A stretch of 43,726 bases of DNA from Chara braunii (Eukaryota > Streptophyta > Charophyceae > Charales > Characeae). Shown piece after piece: positions 1 to 11,166 of this stretch (the stretch's first letter is position 1; each line of letters opens with the position of its first letter). A program made the translations under genes and the position numbers. Under the pieces are notes generated by a model. That model made no database searches and was not told the DNA's origin. It saw only the letters and a list, made by a program, of their open reading frames with translations. The stretch covers positions 724,274 through 767,999 of the forward strand of contig BFEA01000529.1 in assembly GCA_003427395.1 (NCBI GenBank). The letters run 5' to 3'.

Positions 1-269
1 GTGATAACAGAAGATGATCCTTTAGGATCAAGCTGAATCTAGTCCTGAACTTGAATCAAACGATTAAGAGGACCTGTAACACAAGACAGACAAATCCCCA
101 AGCTAAAATCATAGGTGTATGGAGAATACAACTCCATAACACATTCTCACCAAAAATCCTCNTAATTGACTAAGCCTGAATCTANCTTTAAGNAGTGNCA
201 AAAGCAACGGTAGACCCCGGCATAGTCTTCCCTATATAGAGCGGATCGCCAAAATCGCCACCTGTCAAA
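1..269. other. Unassigned AT-rich start of window
   Basis: No gene is visible. The stretch contains isolated Ns. Its last ~50 bases (AGTCCAACTCC...TAAGAAAA) resemble the end of the repeat unit that follows, so the tandem repeat may start slightly earlier in degenerate form. Confidence 0.5.
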
Positions 270-860
270 ATATAGTCCAACTCCTCTAAGCTAAGAAAAT
301 TTTGGCAGCGCTTCCCGTAGGAAAAGAGCCTTCACANAATTTATACAAGTCCAAATATGAAAGCAAAAATAATCTCTAACTNTNGAAAAGTCAAATTTTG
401 TCTAACTCCCTAAATTAGTAAAACTTTGGGCAACACTCCNTTTAGAAAANGAGACTTTNCAGATTTATACTAAGCNAGATATGAACTCAAAAGACAACTT
501 GAGTTCAACTTAGACAAGATTTAGCTAACTTCTTAGTCTTACAGAAATTTCGGTAGCACTCCCTCTAAAAAAGTGTTATGCCAAAATTTATACGAGGCCA
601 AATCCAGAATCTGAAAGTAACTTTGACCTCTTAAAGTCCAATTTTGTCTAACTCCCTGAATTAGTAAAAATTTGGGCAGCACTCCCTTTAGAAAAGGAGA
701 CTTTCCAGATTTTTACTAGGTCAGATATAAAGAAAAGACAAGTGAAACTTTGACAAGTCAACATTCGACTAACTCCTTGGTTTTGTAGAAATTTCGGTTG
801 CGCTTCCCGTAGAGAAAGTAGCTTGCCAAGATTTATACGAAGCCAAGTACAAAAAATGAT
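270..860. repeat. Degenerate ~123-bp tandem repeat, five units, dimeric order
   Basis: A GGCAGCGCTTCCC / GGGCARCACTCCC motif recurs at about 304, 429, 552, 675 and 796, giving spacings of 125, 123, 123 and 121 bp. Each is followed by an A-rich stretch, AATTTATAC and a CTAACTCCYT block. Units 2 and 4 share the ACTCCCTTTAGAAAAGGAG form. Units 1, 3 and 5 share the TTTCGG/CCCGTAG form. The array therefore looks like a dimeric higher-order repeat of about 246 bp. Several Ns suggest that more than one genomic copy was collapsed here. Confidence 0.7.
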
Positions 861-1129
861 CCCANAAAATGCGAGAATTGATCTAAATAAAAAACGTTAC
901 TACAGAAAATGCAGGAATTGAAACTAACTCCTATCACTCTAGCACGTGGCGAGCAACTAAAGCAACTACCAACCAAACTGAAACTCAGACNAAGTAGTGG
1001 CCTCACTCAGTCACATGCANGTCAAACCACAAATGTAAGTACTCTCACAATCCNCAAGTCAACCTTAGCAAACAATAGTCCATGACCTCTCAATGATTCA
1101 ACCCTTTGTACCCATCTTACATAAGGCAT
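861..1129. other. Spacer without recognisable gene
   Basis: AT-rich sequence with single Ns and partial repetition (AAAATGCGAGAATTGA and AAAATGCAGGAATTGA). No coding signal or RNA gene was recognised. Confidence 0.4.
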
Positions 1130-2066
1130 AGGTCAGGCCGCCTGAACTTACAGAGCGCTCCCAACTTAGCCAGGCCTAGAGTCAGAATACCTAAACTTAT
1201 AGAGCGTTCTGACTTGGCCAAGTATATACGAACAGAGGGCACAACTACTTTNCTCTTCCTTGGGCACATGACTAGACNACTCTAGTCGCCCTGAACTGTT
1301 TAAAGTATTCAAGTTATATATACATGTCTTCACCTTTGACTTCTAAGGTTGCATATGACTTGAACTAACTTAAGTTCAGTCTGCCCCAATTTACCACCAG
1401 TTTTATTCTTAGTTATACTCTCTTCAAGTTTTGATAGGCTATAGTCAGACCACCTAAACTTATGAAACAGTTTGATTAGNTCGTTCTNAAATAGAATAAT
1501 AGTAAAATATAGCCAAGTTATAACCATTGGGTTCCAGCATGTGCGAGGCTTTGAACCANACCCCCTGAACTTACANAAGGGTCTAACTCTCTGCCAGATT
1601 CATTTATTTCTGATCCATCANGTGTGNGGCATCGAGTTAGACCCCCTGAACTTACAGAAGGGTCTGCCTCTTTNCCAAGATTATTTCTTCAGAATAAAGA
1701 GCAGGAAGGGACAGAGTCACATGAACTTACAGAACACCTTGGACCCCTCGTTCAGAAACCAAAGAAACAAGTAAAATCCCAATGAAAACAAGGCAACCCA
1801 AGGCACCAAACTTATTGAGCGCCCTGAGTCCCTGAAAATCAAGCACAATCAAACTCCCCACAGGTCAAAGNAGTCAGGCCACCTGAACTTACAAAACAGT
1901 CTGACCCTCCATGCAAACCATATCACNGGGTCTCCCCAAACTTATGGGGACATCNCATCCTTCAGAGTGATCANACCCCCTAAACTTATAGAAGGGTCTG
2001 ACTTCTCCATGCAAAAGCAAAATAAAACAAAGCGTTGGGGTTTCCCAAACTTATGGGGACTCCCCA
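1130..2066. repeat. Array of short hairpin repeats with shared loop and changing stems
   Basis: About ten copies of a ~30-bp module built as stem, CCTGAACTTACAGAA-like loop, stem complement. Clear examples pair 1181-1187 with 1207-1213 (GTCAGAA/TTCTGAC), 1445-1450 with 1470-1475, 1558-1563 with 1579-1584, 1639-1644 with 1660-1665 (AGACCC/GGGTCT), 1873-1879 with 1899-1905, 1933-1937 with 1946-1950 (TCCCC/GGGGA) and 1971-1978 with 1994-2001. The loop stays similar while stem sequences differ but still pair, sometimes with one G-T wobble. No ORF explains the array. The family is not one I can name. Confidence 0.7.
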
Positions 2067-4063
2067 GCCTTAATGACCCAGTCAATCATCACGCGAATCA
2101 TCCCACTGTCCTGCCTTTCCCAGATGCAGTTCTTTTTCAGCAATCTGATTTCATCCAACAAATAAAGCTGAAACTGGGATTGTTCAAGCATTCCTTTACT
2201 TTATCTGGTTCAAGTCATGAAAGTCACACAAAAGTCAAAGTAGGGTTGCACACCATATACTCAGTCAAACATGCAATGGGTAGTACATGTAGGGGTTATA
2301 CCTGGGTTTATAGAGGGGGTCAGGGAATTACCACTCAGTTCCCTACCTCCAGGACTCCTCCTCAGTACCGGCAGAGCTCCCGCAATCGGTGGGGCAAACC
2401 TCCCACAGAGGCCTTGGCGCGGGTTACGGGTTGCAATCCCGCCTGCTGCCTTCCTCTCAGAACCAGGGGACTAGACTTAGAGTAAGAAGGGCAGGAGAAG
2501 TAAGATTTCAAACTCTCAGATCCAAGGAGGGTGCTCTCAGACTCGCAGGAGAGGGCCTCGATTCCTTGATTCGCCTGAGGGCCCCGCAATGGCAGTCAAC
2601 TTAACAGCCCGGCCAGTCAGGAGTCAACCTGCTAACCTCAAATCCTCCAGACGAACCCTCAGCCCGTAGCAATAGTCCCCCTTCCCTTACCTCTACTTCT
2701 TCAAGCCACCATCACTAGCTCTCCTTCACGGCCCGATCACTTCTCTAAGTTCAGTGATCGCCGCACANCAACTGTAACGACCAGCGGCAGTATGTAACAG
2801 TACGCAGCAGTACGCCACAGTTTACAAGCCCGACCACGCCACCGCGCCCCACCATCCCAACCTCATCCAGCACCGTCGCCGCACGCTAGTGTTCGCCTCC
2901 CTTACACCACCTGCCAGAGTACGGTCAGCTCGTAACAGCATACTGCAAAACCCCAAGTCAACAATAGTCTCGCTTATAGCACCTGTACACCATCTGAGTA
3001 GGCAACAACAGCAATCGAGAGGTAGCTGCCGGCGCCCCTCATGCGGTCCTCACTAGGAACAGGTGCTTACCTCGAGTTTTTTCCCCTCTCCTGCGCTTCG
3101 TACCTCAGGTGCAACCTGATCCATGCAGCGGGGGGGCCAACTCAGACCCTGGTAGCCCTGGAGGCACCCACCAAGGAACTACCCCGCAGCGAGGACAGCA
3201 AGAGGGAGGTAGAGACGGGGCACACCGAAAGAGCTTAGGCAGCAACGTTGAGCAGCATAGGCTACAGTAGTAGTACGTGGGTCTGCCACACCGCCAATAC
3301 CACACCGCAGCTAAACAGCCTCGGAACACAAGCTCTGCCAGCTTTGTCCTCGTGCAACAACTCTCGCTAGAGCAGAGACCCCCGCAGAGTCACTCGAGCT
3401 GTACTGCCGTATCCGCATAGCGGTCGGGCCTTCAGACTTACGCAATTGCCCAGTCAAGTAGGCACGCACCCTTCGCATCCGTGTTGCCTGACGGACAGCG
3501 CATCCGCCCACAGGCAGACCTCCATCTCGTTAACTGTCTTCACTCCCCTTACCTTCTCTGCACAGCACGCAGCATATCAAGCTACCGGCGAGTTCCCCGT
3601 CTACCGCTCGCTCGCATATACGAGTGAGGATCGAGAATGACCCTCATACTAAATCACGGGTGGGTACATTCGAGTGTCGAACGCAATTGCCAGCGCCAGG
3701 TAAGTCCACCCTCCCCCCTTTTCTTTTTTCGTTCACACCGCTTTCAACCAGTAGAGCATGTATCTACCCGTCAATCGTGGATAGGTGCAGTGGCGCTTTG
3801 TCATGTCTTTCATGGGCGCAACTCCTACCCTCACTAACTCTAACTCTACTCCACCCATCCTAAAGTTGACCGCGCCGCAACGATCGCAATGCTCAGAAGT
3901 CCCGGTTCCCCCCCCTTTGCCCCGATCCCGTCAAGAATCGAGCGGGGAATCTCAGTTTCTCAATCCTACTATAACCGGCTCCCGCCATAGCTCGGCGCCC
4001 AATGTTTCTTCTCTAGCTTCTACAACACTGACTTCCGGCTATAACTAAACTCAAATCTGAATT
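2067..4063. other. Unassigned C-rich non-coding region
   Basis: Several short open frames exist on both strands, but they are serine/proline-rich, overlap one another and match no family I recognise. One hairpin-like segment (GCGGGTT...AATCCCGC) lies near 2418-2442. Nothing else can be assigned. Confidence 0.5.
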
Positions 4064-5077
4064 CGCCCGGGGCTAAAACCCCCGGGACGGATCTCAACTC
4101 GCCCGTCTTTGTTAGGAATTTGGCGAGTTACATACCTTTCACCCACGAGGCAATTGCCTCCGCCATCTCTCCGCGCAGCTTGCTTCTTACTAACCCGCTA
4201 CTCTACTAATCTATCATTAAAACTAACTATTCTATTGCACTCGTCCGGGGTCCAAACCCAAGGATCGACTTATCTCCCCCTCAAAACCGTTTCCATTAAG
4301 TAGCGGGCGAGCCTTTCGTTTCCTCCCTCACCTCTATTCTCGCCATAACTCCCCGCACACTATCTTCACTCTAACTCCTAACCTACTAACCTATTAGTAA
4401 AACTAACACCACTATTTGATTCGCCCGGGGTCAAAACCCCGGAAATGCCTCTTCTCTCTCTCAATTCCGCTAAGGAACGAGAGAGTTATGTTGTTAAGCT
4501 TGCGCCCAACTCAACCCCCGCCATCTTCGTTTTTGCATGCACCTGGACGCGGAAAGTGTCCAGATTCATTTCTGTAATTTTCCCTCTGCAGCGCCCGTCC
4601 CTCATGCGTTATCACCCCGCTGCCTGTTGCCTCTCCGCCTTGCTTTCGGCCGGGTCCTTCCTACACGTATCTAGCCCGGATTTGTACCGGGTTCATCCCC
4701 CCGCCTTGGCACTTTTGCTCAGAATCGAGAGTGCCACGCTCTCTGGACTGCGCCCGACTTCTACCTTAGCACCGTTCGCCCCGTCGCTTGCTGCCTTCGT
4801 CCTCGGCCCACTGTTGCTGAGCGTCGCCTGTAGTCACTCTGTCCCTCCTCGCAGTCTCCCTCTCCGAATGAATCTGGGGCAGAAACGCGCCCCGATTCAT
4901 TCTTCCCGCCATACGCGTCTCTACCGCTGCTCACTGTCAGCCTGCGTCCATCCTTTCTCACTTTCTTTCCGCCCCTCCCTCCTTAGCGCTCAGCCTCCTC
5001 GCTGCCCGCCGCTAGTCTCACCCGCTATCTTCGTCCTCCTTACGCCAAATGCACCTGGCGCGCCCCCGCGTCCGGGT
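4064..5077. repeat. Dispersed GC-rich hairpins
   Basis: At least seven small stem-loops: 4066-4086 (CCCGGGG/CCCCGGG), 4244-4264, 4425-4442 (CCGGGGT/ACCCCGG), 4543-4563 (CTGGAC/GTCCAG), 4675-4691 (CCCGG/CCGGG), 4868-4900 (ATGAATC+GGGGC / GCCCC+GATTCAT) and 5053-5077. The first three share an AAAACTAAC-type upstream flank and a short A-rich loop. The last four are followed by, or end in, TTCATYC. The open frame at 4445-5131 spans several hairpins. It is S/P/R-rich with no recognisable domain, so I treat it as chance. Confidence 0.6.
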
Positions 5078-6689
5078 TCATCCGTGTTTTCCTACCTCGT
5101 TCGCTGTGTTGGCCCGCTCCACTTTCCATAGCGTTGTCCCTCGTCAGTGCGACCGTAACGCACAGCGGAAAACTACAACAACAACAGGGACCGCGCTAAC
5201 CCTCTCTGCATTGTTCCAATTTTAACAGACGTCCCGACAGACTTTAGCCGGCTACCGGCTCAGCAGAACTCCGAAGGGAACTCGCTACTAGGCAGGCTAG
5301 CTAGTCTTTCACCCCTACAGCCAAGTCAAACGAACACCCGTCAGTATCGTCGCGTGCCTCCACCATAGCGCCTCTGGGCCCCTACCCACGCATAGCTCAC
5401 TGCCTGGCGGGGTCCAGCGGGCGCGCTCACACTCAAAACCTCTCACGGCAGACCGTCAGCTGCGGGCGGCCTACCTACCAAAAGGCCCTGCCACTCGGTT
5501 TTCTCTCGCCTCGATACCCTTGTAAGGGTATTCGCGCCGACAGCGCGGCAAGGGTCAGAAGACCCTGCAAACCCACCCGCCTCCTCGCAATTTAGGGCAA
5601 CCACTCCCTCGATCTGTGCCAACCCCCTAAGAGACCCCACCGCCCACCATGCCAAGGTCAGTGCGGGGCAACACTCCCAAAACGTCTCAAGTAACCATAA
5701 AAGGAACTACACCAACCTCTACAAACCAAAAAGCAAAAACCGACAATCTACTATGATCCCTGATTTAAAATTAGCAAAATTTCATGAAAGGGATCGAAAT
5801 TTTTTCATGCTACCACTAGCAAAACTTCAAAATTCAAAAAAACGTTTGCCTAACTCAGCTAAACAGACACACAAATCCCACACAAGAGGTTAACGGGGCA
5901 TCTAGTTTTCAGGCCTGAAATTTCTGAAATTAGGGTTTTTGGCTCAAATTTCATGTTTTTTTTGAAATTTCAAGTTTTTACTATATATGCATTTTGATAG
6001 GGTTGCCGTATATGAAATTTGGGGTTATTTGGAGTTTTAGAATGTGCGCTATTAAGATTTATGAAATTTTTGAAATTGGTCGAGTTTTTTTTGGGCCAAA
6101 TTTCATGGAAATGCTCTAAAATCCCACCAATTAAGAATATAATTGTAATAAACAACAAAAGCACAATTACCGCTCACAAACTAGAATCGGCAAAAAAAGA
6201 AAATACGAGAGCAAAATTAACAAATCCTAACAACAAATAGTAATTCCATAACCACCAAAATATCCAAAACGTAAAACTACAGTATAGAAACAAAACTAAC
6301 GAATCCCACACCAAATTTCAAAAAAGAATTTCACATCCACTAAAACAACCAAAAACGTATGACTCTAGTAATAAAAAACAAAAGACAACAAAGGTTTTCC
6401 TTTATCATGACGAGGAAAAAACTTGCCAGTAGATGCATTTTTGAAGATCGAATTGTTGATTGAAGGCAAAAGTGTTGAAAGCCTAACTGGAAGCTGTCTG
6501 CGCCACTCCGACAGCAAGTTCTAACATGCAGGCAGTGCTCGAATAGCGCTGCTTGCGTTAGCGATCGCCTGTTGTTCGCCGCCTCCTCCGTGCCTTTGCC
6601 ACGAAGTACGGATCTAATCTTGAGCCTGGCCTTTCCAGTCTATAGTATAAAGTTAGATCATCACCAAAATAAAAGATAATTCCAGTTAG

Positions 6690-6690
<1 letters not shown>
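5078..6690. other. Unassigned spacer, AT-rich from about 5740
   Basis: GC-rich to about 5650, then AT-rich with repeated GAAATTT and AAATTTCATG words between 5760 and 6110. No gene, RNA gene or terminal repeat was recognised. The TTAGAGC at 6686-6691 just before a long A run resembles the TTGGAGC that precedes other retroposon tails here. Confidence 0.45.

Positions 6691-6691
<1 letters not shown>

Positions 6692-6757
<66 letters not shown>
6692..6757 (+). repeat. Long poly(A) tract (~66 A)
   Basis: An uninterrupted A run, probably the tail of a plus-strand retroposon whose body is not clearly delimited. Its length may be unreliable in short-read assembly. Confidence 0.7.
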
Positions 6758-6760
<3 letters not shown>

Positions 6761-6761
<1 letters not shown>

Positions 6762-6931
6762 GTGGCCTAGCTCAGTTTGCTACTAGGGACGCTGGACCCG
6801 TTTTCCAACAGGTGTGGCTCCCCACCAATATAGACTGGAGCAACCCGATAAAAAAAAAAAAAAAAAAAAAAGTTCGCTACGCACACAAGTGGCATTTAGG
6901 AGGTCATGGGTTCAATCCCCTCTGGCCACCT
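6761..6931 (+). pseudogene. tRNA-like sequence split by a retroposon
   Basis: Removing 6784-6880 (the insert plus one target repeat) joins 6761-6783 to 6881-6931. This gives a 74-nt tRNA-like sequence with acceptor halves GTGGCC and GGCCAC, an A-box-like TAGCTCAGTTTGCTACG and a B box GGTTCAATCCC. The anticodon arm does not pair well, so it is a relic or SINE head rather than a working tRNA. A minus-strand A-box-like segment (TATCTCAGTTGGTTAAGCG) follows at about 6937-6955. Confidence 0.65.
6784..6871 (+). mobile_element. 5'-truncated retroposon of the GGGACGCTGG family
   Basis: It begins GGGACGCTGGACCCG, continues through CTCCCCACCAATA and GACTGGAGC and ends in an A tract. The target-site duplication is GTTTGCTAC (6775-6783) versus GTTCGCTAC (6872-6880), one mismatch. 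The same 3' module recurs many times in this window. Confidence 0.8.
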
Positions 6932-7879
6932 GCGCACGCTTAACCAACTGAGATAGTTGCCTTGCTCCCCCGGTCAATATTGGTAGGGTCTTCGGTCATC
7001 ACGGGTCTAGGTGTGTGGTGTGTGCTGTGTAGTGTGTAGTGTGTGTGTGAGTGTGGGGTTATCTGTGGTGCGTGAGTGCTGGCCATAGACATTGTTGTTA
7101 CCCGAAAAGGGGGGGGGAGTAGATGGGAGGTGCAGTTACTGGCAAAATGCTCGGTCCTTCCATTAACCGGCCCCCCTCATCGGCAGCCCCAACCTACTCC
7201 CTGACCGCCGCCGGTTAAGGCGGGGGGCAACATGCATCTCCTTGATTGTGAGAGGTAGCTATGCTTGCAGGGGTCCCCTGTATAGGCTTAGGAGTAGCGG
7301 TGGTAGGTATAGGTAGGCAGAGGTGAAATTGAGAGAAGAATGTAGCTTAGCTTTTTTAAAAAGGAGAAAAAAATCATCATAACAATAATATGCATATGGT
7401 GTAATGAACCCACGAGTGAGAGTTCACAAAATCATCACCATGCATGAAGTCATCGCATATACAATGTTGTCTCAAAATGCAACAGTCAGTACATAGACAA
7501 AAGACAGAGGGACAGAAGAAACAGAGAGAAGAGGAGGAGAGTGTCCATGTTAATCAGTGTTTACAATAATTCTGGCTCTTCCTTTTTTCACTTAAATTAT
7601 TTATAAAAAAAAAAAACTCTGGCCCCTTCTATTTCTTGGGGGCATCGGTCCGGCTGCTTATCACCGGCAAACAGGTTTTGCACATTCAACTCACCCAAAA
7701 AGTAGCCATAAGAGCAGCCCAGCCCTGCGGCCCTAGTCACCAGTCCAAAGGGGGGCGCATAGGGAGATCTCATAGCCCTTTCCCTCGGGTCCTCTGCGAT
7801 TGCGCTTCTGGTCAGGAAACTGACTAGCACGTGCGCAGGGCGTGAGGGGGGTGCCCTATGCGTCCTCACGGGCTTTTCA
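6932..7879. other. Spacer with GT-rich stretch and one inverted repeat
   Basis: GT-rich simple sequence lies at about 7010-7060. A perfect 9-bp inverted repeat TTAACCGGC (7163-7171) / GCCGGTTAA (7210-7218) encloses a C-rich loop. No gene was recognised. Confidence 0.45.
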
Positions 7880-8300
7880 GGATGACCACAGAGATTCCCA
7901 TGCAACTGGCTTGGGGGTCCCCAAGGGGGGAGATTGGGGCAGGTCAAGTGGAAAGAGGATGAGAGAAAGGATACCGAAGAGGTATGTAAAGACTACCATC
8001 TGAAATTTGAAGAAAGGTTTGTGGTATATCCAAGGATACCAATGAGGGACTTGTCAGATTTTCCATACCCCTTTCCTCCACAGTCAGGAAGCTTAGTTCC
8101 ATGGTCATGGTTCGGGAATGAATAGAGATTTTTTTCGATTGCTTTTGGTTCTCATTGCTAGTTCCCTAACTGTTGGAAGAGAGACACAAGCTAGTATGTA
8201 TGAGAGTGATTTGGTGCCCACAAGAGGGTGAAGAGATTTAGTTCCCTTCATTAGTTGGGGATAGTATCTTTGTCAAGCTTCATTTTGTAACATCGCCATC
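7880..8300 (+). mobile_element. LINE ORF2 C-terminus plus 3' UTR fragment
   Basis: Plus-strand translation of 7895-8128 reads FPCNWLGGPQGGRLGQVKWK and continues to SLVPWSWFGNE before a TAG stop. It matches the ORF2 C-termini of the two minus-strand LINEs (NWLGGE...EVKW...FPP at 30.6-30.8 kb; SWLGGD...GQVKW...SWYGYE at 11.2-11.4 kb). Downstream sequence (about 8200-8250, TGGTGCC...AGGGTGAAGAG) also resembles the 3' UTR of the 11-kb LINE. There is no reverse transcriptase, so this is a heavily 5'-truncated copy. The 3' boundary is approximate. Confidence 0.75.
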
Positions 8301-10447
8301 TCACGTGAAGCTTGTTGCGGGTGATGAGGATTGCGCGTCAACACGATCTCAGGGTTTTGGTTTCAATAGTTTTTCTGATTTGGTTGACTTTGTATTGCCT
8401 GTTTGCCCTCTCTATCTTGATTCAAAAGTCCGCATGTCGTAATTCTTGATGCTCACCAAATGATGATGATCTAATTAGGTTTTTCGAATTTTATCTTCTC
8501 TATTCTGAATTTCTGATTTGATTGTTCTACGATGGTTTTTTCAATTTTGCATCACCTATTTGATCCTTTTACGTCGTTGTCCTTGATGTTCCAACCAATG
8601 ATGACGATTCAATAATTTTGCTACCAGTTTATCTTTCCTAAGTTGTAATCCTAGATGTTCATACGATATTTTTTTCTGATTAGTATTTTCCTGATTTACA
8701 GTCTGAGCGATTTTCTGAACCGTAGGTTCTGGAAATCAGAATCAAAAGTCCGGTTGGACATCAGACTCATCGTTTTCCTATTGTGTTTCCTTTGGATTTT
8801 TCAATGTCATCAAATCGTATATTCGGTCTGAGCGAGTTTCCTTTCTCAATCTTATCTGTATGATTGTATCTCGATGAATTTTCTTATTTTGATGCTAATT
8901 ATTTTTTACCTGTAATAAGTCTTAGTGATTTTTCTACTTCCATCTTATTTGTATTGATGGATTTTCTTATTTTGATGCTATTTGGTTTTTACTTGGTAAT
9001 TAGTCTCAGCAAGGGGGTCTCAACCTTTGATGTGTCGACACCTTTGGACTCTCTAGTTTTAGTCTGTTTTTGGGGGGTATGGAAATCTTGAGGCTCGACA
9101 TGAGCTTTGTAGGGCTTGGGCTCACAAGTATTCATCGGGGTTATCTCCTCAGGATTGAAGCTCCTCCCTGCGAGGGCTACACAAGGTGGGAGGTGTTGTC
9201 CTTGAGAGGGTAGGGGTGGTACTGTGGGATTGTCCTTTTTCTGGGCCGTGCTGATCTTCGGGTCGGATTAGTATGGCGGTTGGGGAGAGTGGACAAGGGG
9301 TGCTAAATTTAGCAAGATGGGAGGTAGAGAGGGTTGTTTCACTGGGAGGGGGTAAGACAGGAGGAAAGGCGGAATTCCAGCTCTGCGGGGGCACACTCTA
9401 GGGGGAATTGTGTGCTGCTGAGGGAACGGGAATGGTCGTTTAGGGGGCTGTTCTGAACTGGGGCTGGTGTGGTAAGGGGGCACCTTCCGGCGGAGGCAGT
9501 GTATGGAAAGAAAGACGTTTTTTTGAAGGAGCAGTAATTTCTAGATTTTTTTTTTTGAGTTCTTCATGATTGTTTGAGCTTCGAATAGACACCGGAACCG
9601 GATGAGGGGTTATTTTTCCCTCCCTTCCTCTCGTTTCGTGGAGGTGGAAGATGGTTTTCTCTGCCTTTGTCTGAGTCAAATTTCTCTGAAGGAGGGCAGG
9701 GGGGGGGGTAGAACCGGAGGATGGAATTTAGTCAGGAGGTTATCAATAGAGGAATGACTGTTAGGCAAGTAGGTCAAAATAACGAAGTTGGGACGACACA
9801 GGCCGGTGCTGGAGCTTTGGAGCTTGAGGTTTGTGGAGTTATGTTGAGGGTGGAAGGCATAACCAGATCGTTCGACGAAGCAGTCGCTGGAGTATTAACC
9901 CTGTAACCTGTTCAGGGGCTTGTCGTTAAAGGTAGTGTCGAGGGAGGAAGGCACTTCCTATCCGTCTGAACTAGGTTGGTCAGAACTGGGGAAGGTTGCG
10001 GTGCTCTGTTACCCTAGCAGGAAGGGGGTTTGAGATCAAGTGAGTTCTGGTACGAGGATTGAAAGCCTGGACAGACTTTTCGTCTGTTGAGGGGGGAATT
10101 TTGGATAGTGGGTTGTTTTAGTTTTGAGCCCCCGTTTATATAGTTTTCCATGCCTTTCCAGATTTTCAAAAAACAAAAAGACTTTGTAACTGCGACTTGA
10201 GTAACCTTGCATTAGGTCGGTAGGTCAGCGGTTATCCATGGTTTTCTTATTAAAAAAAATTGAATTTCTTTCGTAGGTCTCAGATTGTTCTTAGCTGAAA
10301 TTCTGAGATTGTTCTTAGTCGAAACCAGTAGTTATCCTGAACTTTTGTTGAGGTTCTCAGATTGTTCCTAGCTCAAATTCTTAAGATTGTTCTTAGCCGA
10401 AGCCAGGTAATGACCCTGGTATTTCAAATCATTTGTATCATTTTATA
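8301..10447. other. Unassigned spacer with an 83-bp partial duplication
   Basis: T-rich from 8450 to 9070, then G-rich to 9720. TTCTTATTTTGATGCTA occurs at about 8881 and 8964 within a decayed ~83-bp tandem duplication. A GATTGTTCTTAGC-like phrase recurs at about 10284-10400. Short proline-rich frames on the minus strand (9149-9480) and a 61-codon frame at 9721-9906 match nothing I know. Confidence 0.4.
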
Positions 10448-10541
10448 TGGGACGCTGGGCCTGGTTCCCTGCACGTGTTGTTCCCCACAAATAGACTGGA
10501 GCATTTGCCCATTAAAAAAAATAAAAAAAAATAAAATAAAA
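10448..10541 (+). mobile_element. Retroposon tail, GGGACGCTGG family
   Basis: TGGGACGCTGGGCCTGG, then CCCCACAAATAGACTGGAGCATT and an impure A-rich tail. Target duplications are not visible. Confidence 0.75.
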
Positions 10542-10558
10542 ATCTAGGAATGTATATG

Positions 10559-10645
10559 AGGGATGTTGGATCCGTTTTCCAGAAGGTGCAGCTCCCCACC
10601 AATAGATCGAACGACTGATTATTAAAAAAAAAAAAAAAAAAAAAA
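10559..10645 (+). mobile_element. Retroposon tail, GGGACGCTGG family
   Basis: A diverged copy (GGGATGTTGGATCCG, CTCCCCACCAATAGAT) ending in about 22 A, directly after the previous copy and in the same orientation. Confidence 0.75.
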
Positions 10646-10903
10646 CTCTTCCACAACACTTCTCCTTCAGAACTCTCTCACTCTGCACTGGCCACCCAAC
10701 CTATCCCTCTGCTGATGTTGTCGATGTCCATCCCAACAGCATTTGCGAACATTCTAGACCAACAACCAATGCAAAGAACATGAGCGCTATGGAGGTTGGT
10801 GCTCAAATCAGTACCGCCACCCTTGTGAAGTATGCCACCGACTTATTGTCACCAACACCACAAGGTAACTCAGGTAACTCAACACTCACTCGCTGATCGG
10901 ACC
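10646..10903. other. Unassigned segment
   Basis: Mixed-composition sequence. One frame is open across about 10745-10875 and ends at a GTAACTCAG that could pass for a splice donor. There is no family match, so it is not called a gene. Confidence 0.3.
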
Positions 10904-10983
10904 TTTTTTTTTTTTTTTATAACCAATGTGCTTCATCTATTGGTGGGGAGCGTCACCTGCTGGAAACCGGGTCCAGGGTCCCA
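10904..10983 (-). mobile_element. Retroposon, GGGACGCTGG family, minus strand
   Basis: The reverse complement reads TGGGACCCTGGACCCGG, CAGCAGGTGACGCTCCCC and ACCAATAGATG, followed by a tail seen as poly(T) at 10904-10918. It lies just downstream (minus sense) of the 3' A tract of the LINE that follows. Confidence 0.8.
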
Positions 10984-11166
10984 TTAATACATCTTTTTTT
11001 TTAACTTTGATCATAACCATGAGAACAGATGATCTTGTTGAACCTTGTGCCTCTTCACCCTTACGAAGGCGCCAAAACTACTTTGCTTCCTAGCACATGA
11101 CCATAACCCATTGTATTATAAGCATATGCAGAACATTCAAAACCAATGGATGCCAGGTGTAAACAC

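Noticed and set aside
270-2066. CRISPR-like array
   Set aside because: The repeats are degenerate, irregularly spaced and without unique equal-length spacers, in a clearly eukaryotic context. They are a tandem repeat and hairpin modules.
4445-5131. 228-codon open frame on the plus strand
   Set aside because: Composition is S/P/R/L-rich as expected from C-rich DNA. It spans several hairpins, has no domain or homologous pattern, and is overlapped by a minus-strand frame.
10740-10885. Possible exon ending at a GT splice donor
   Set aside because: The frame is open for only ~45 codons, with no acceptor, no partner exon and no family match.
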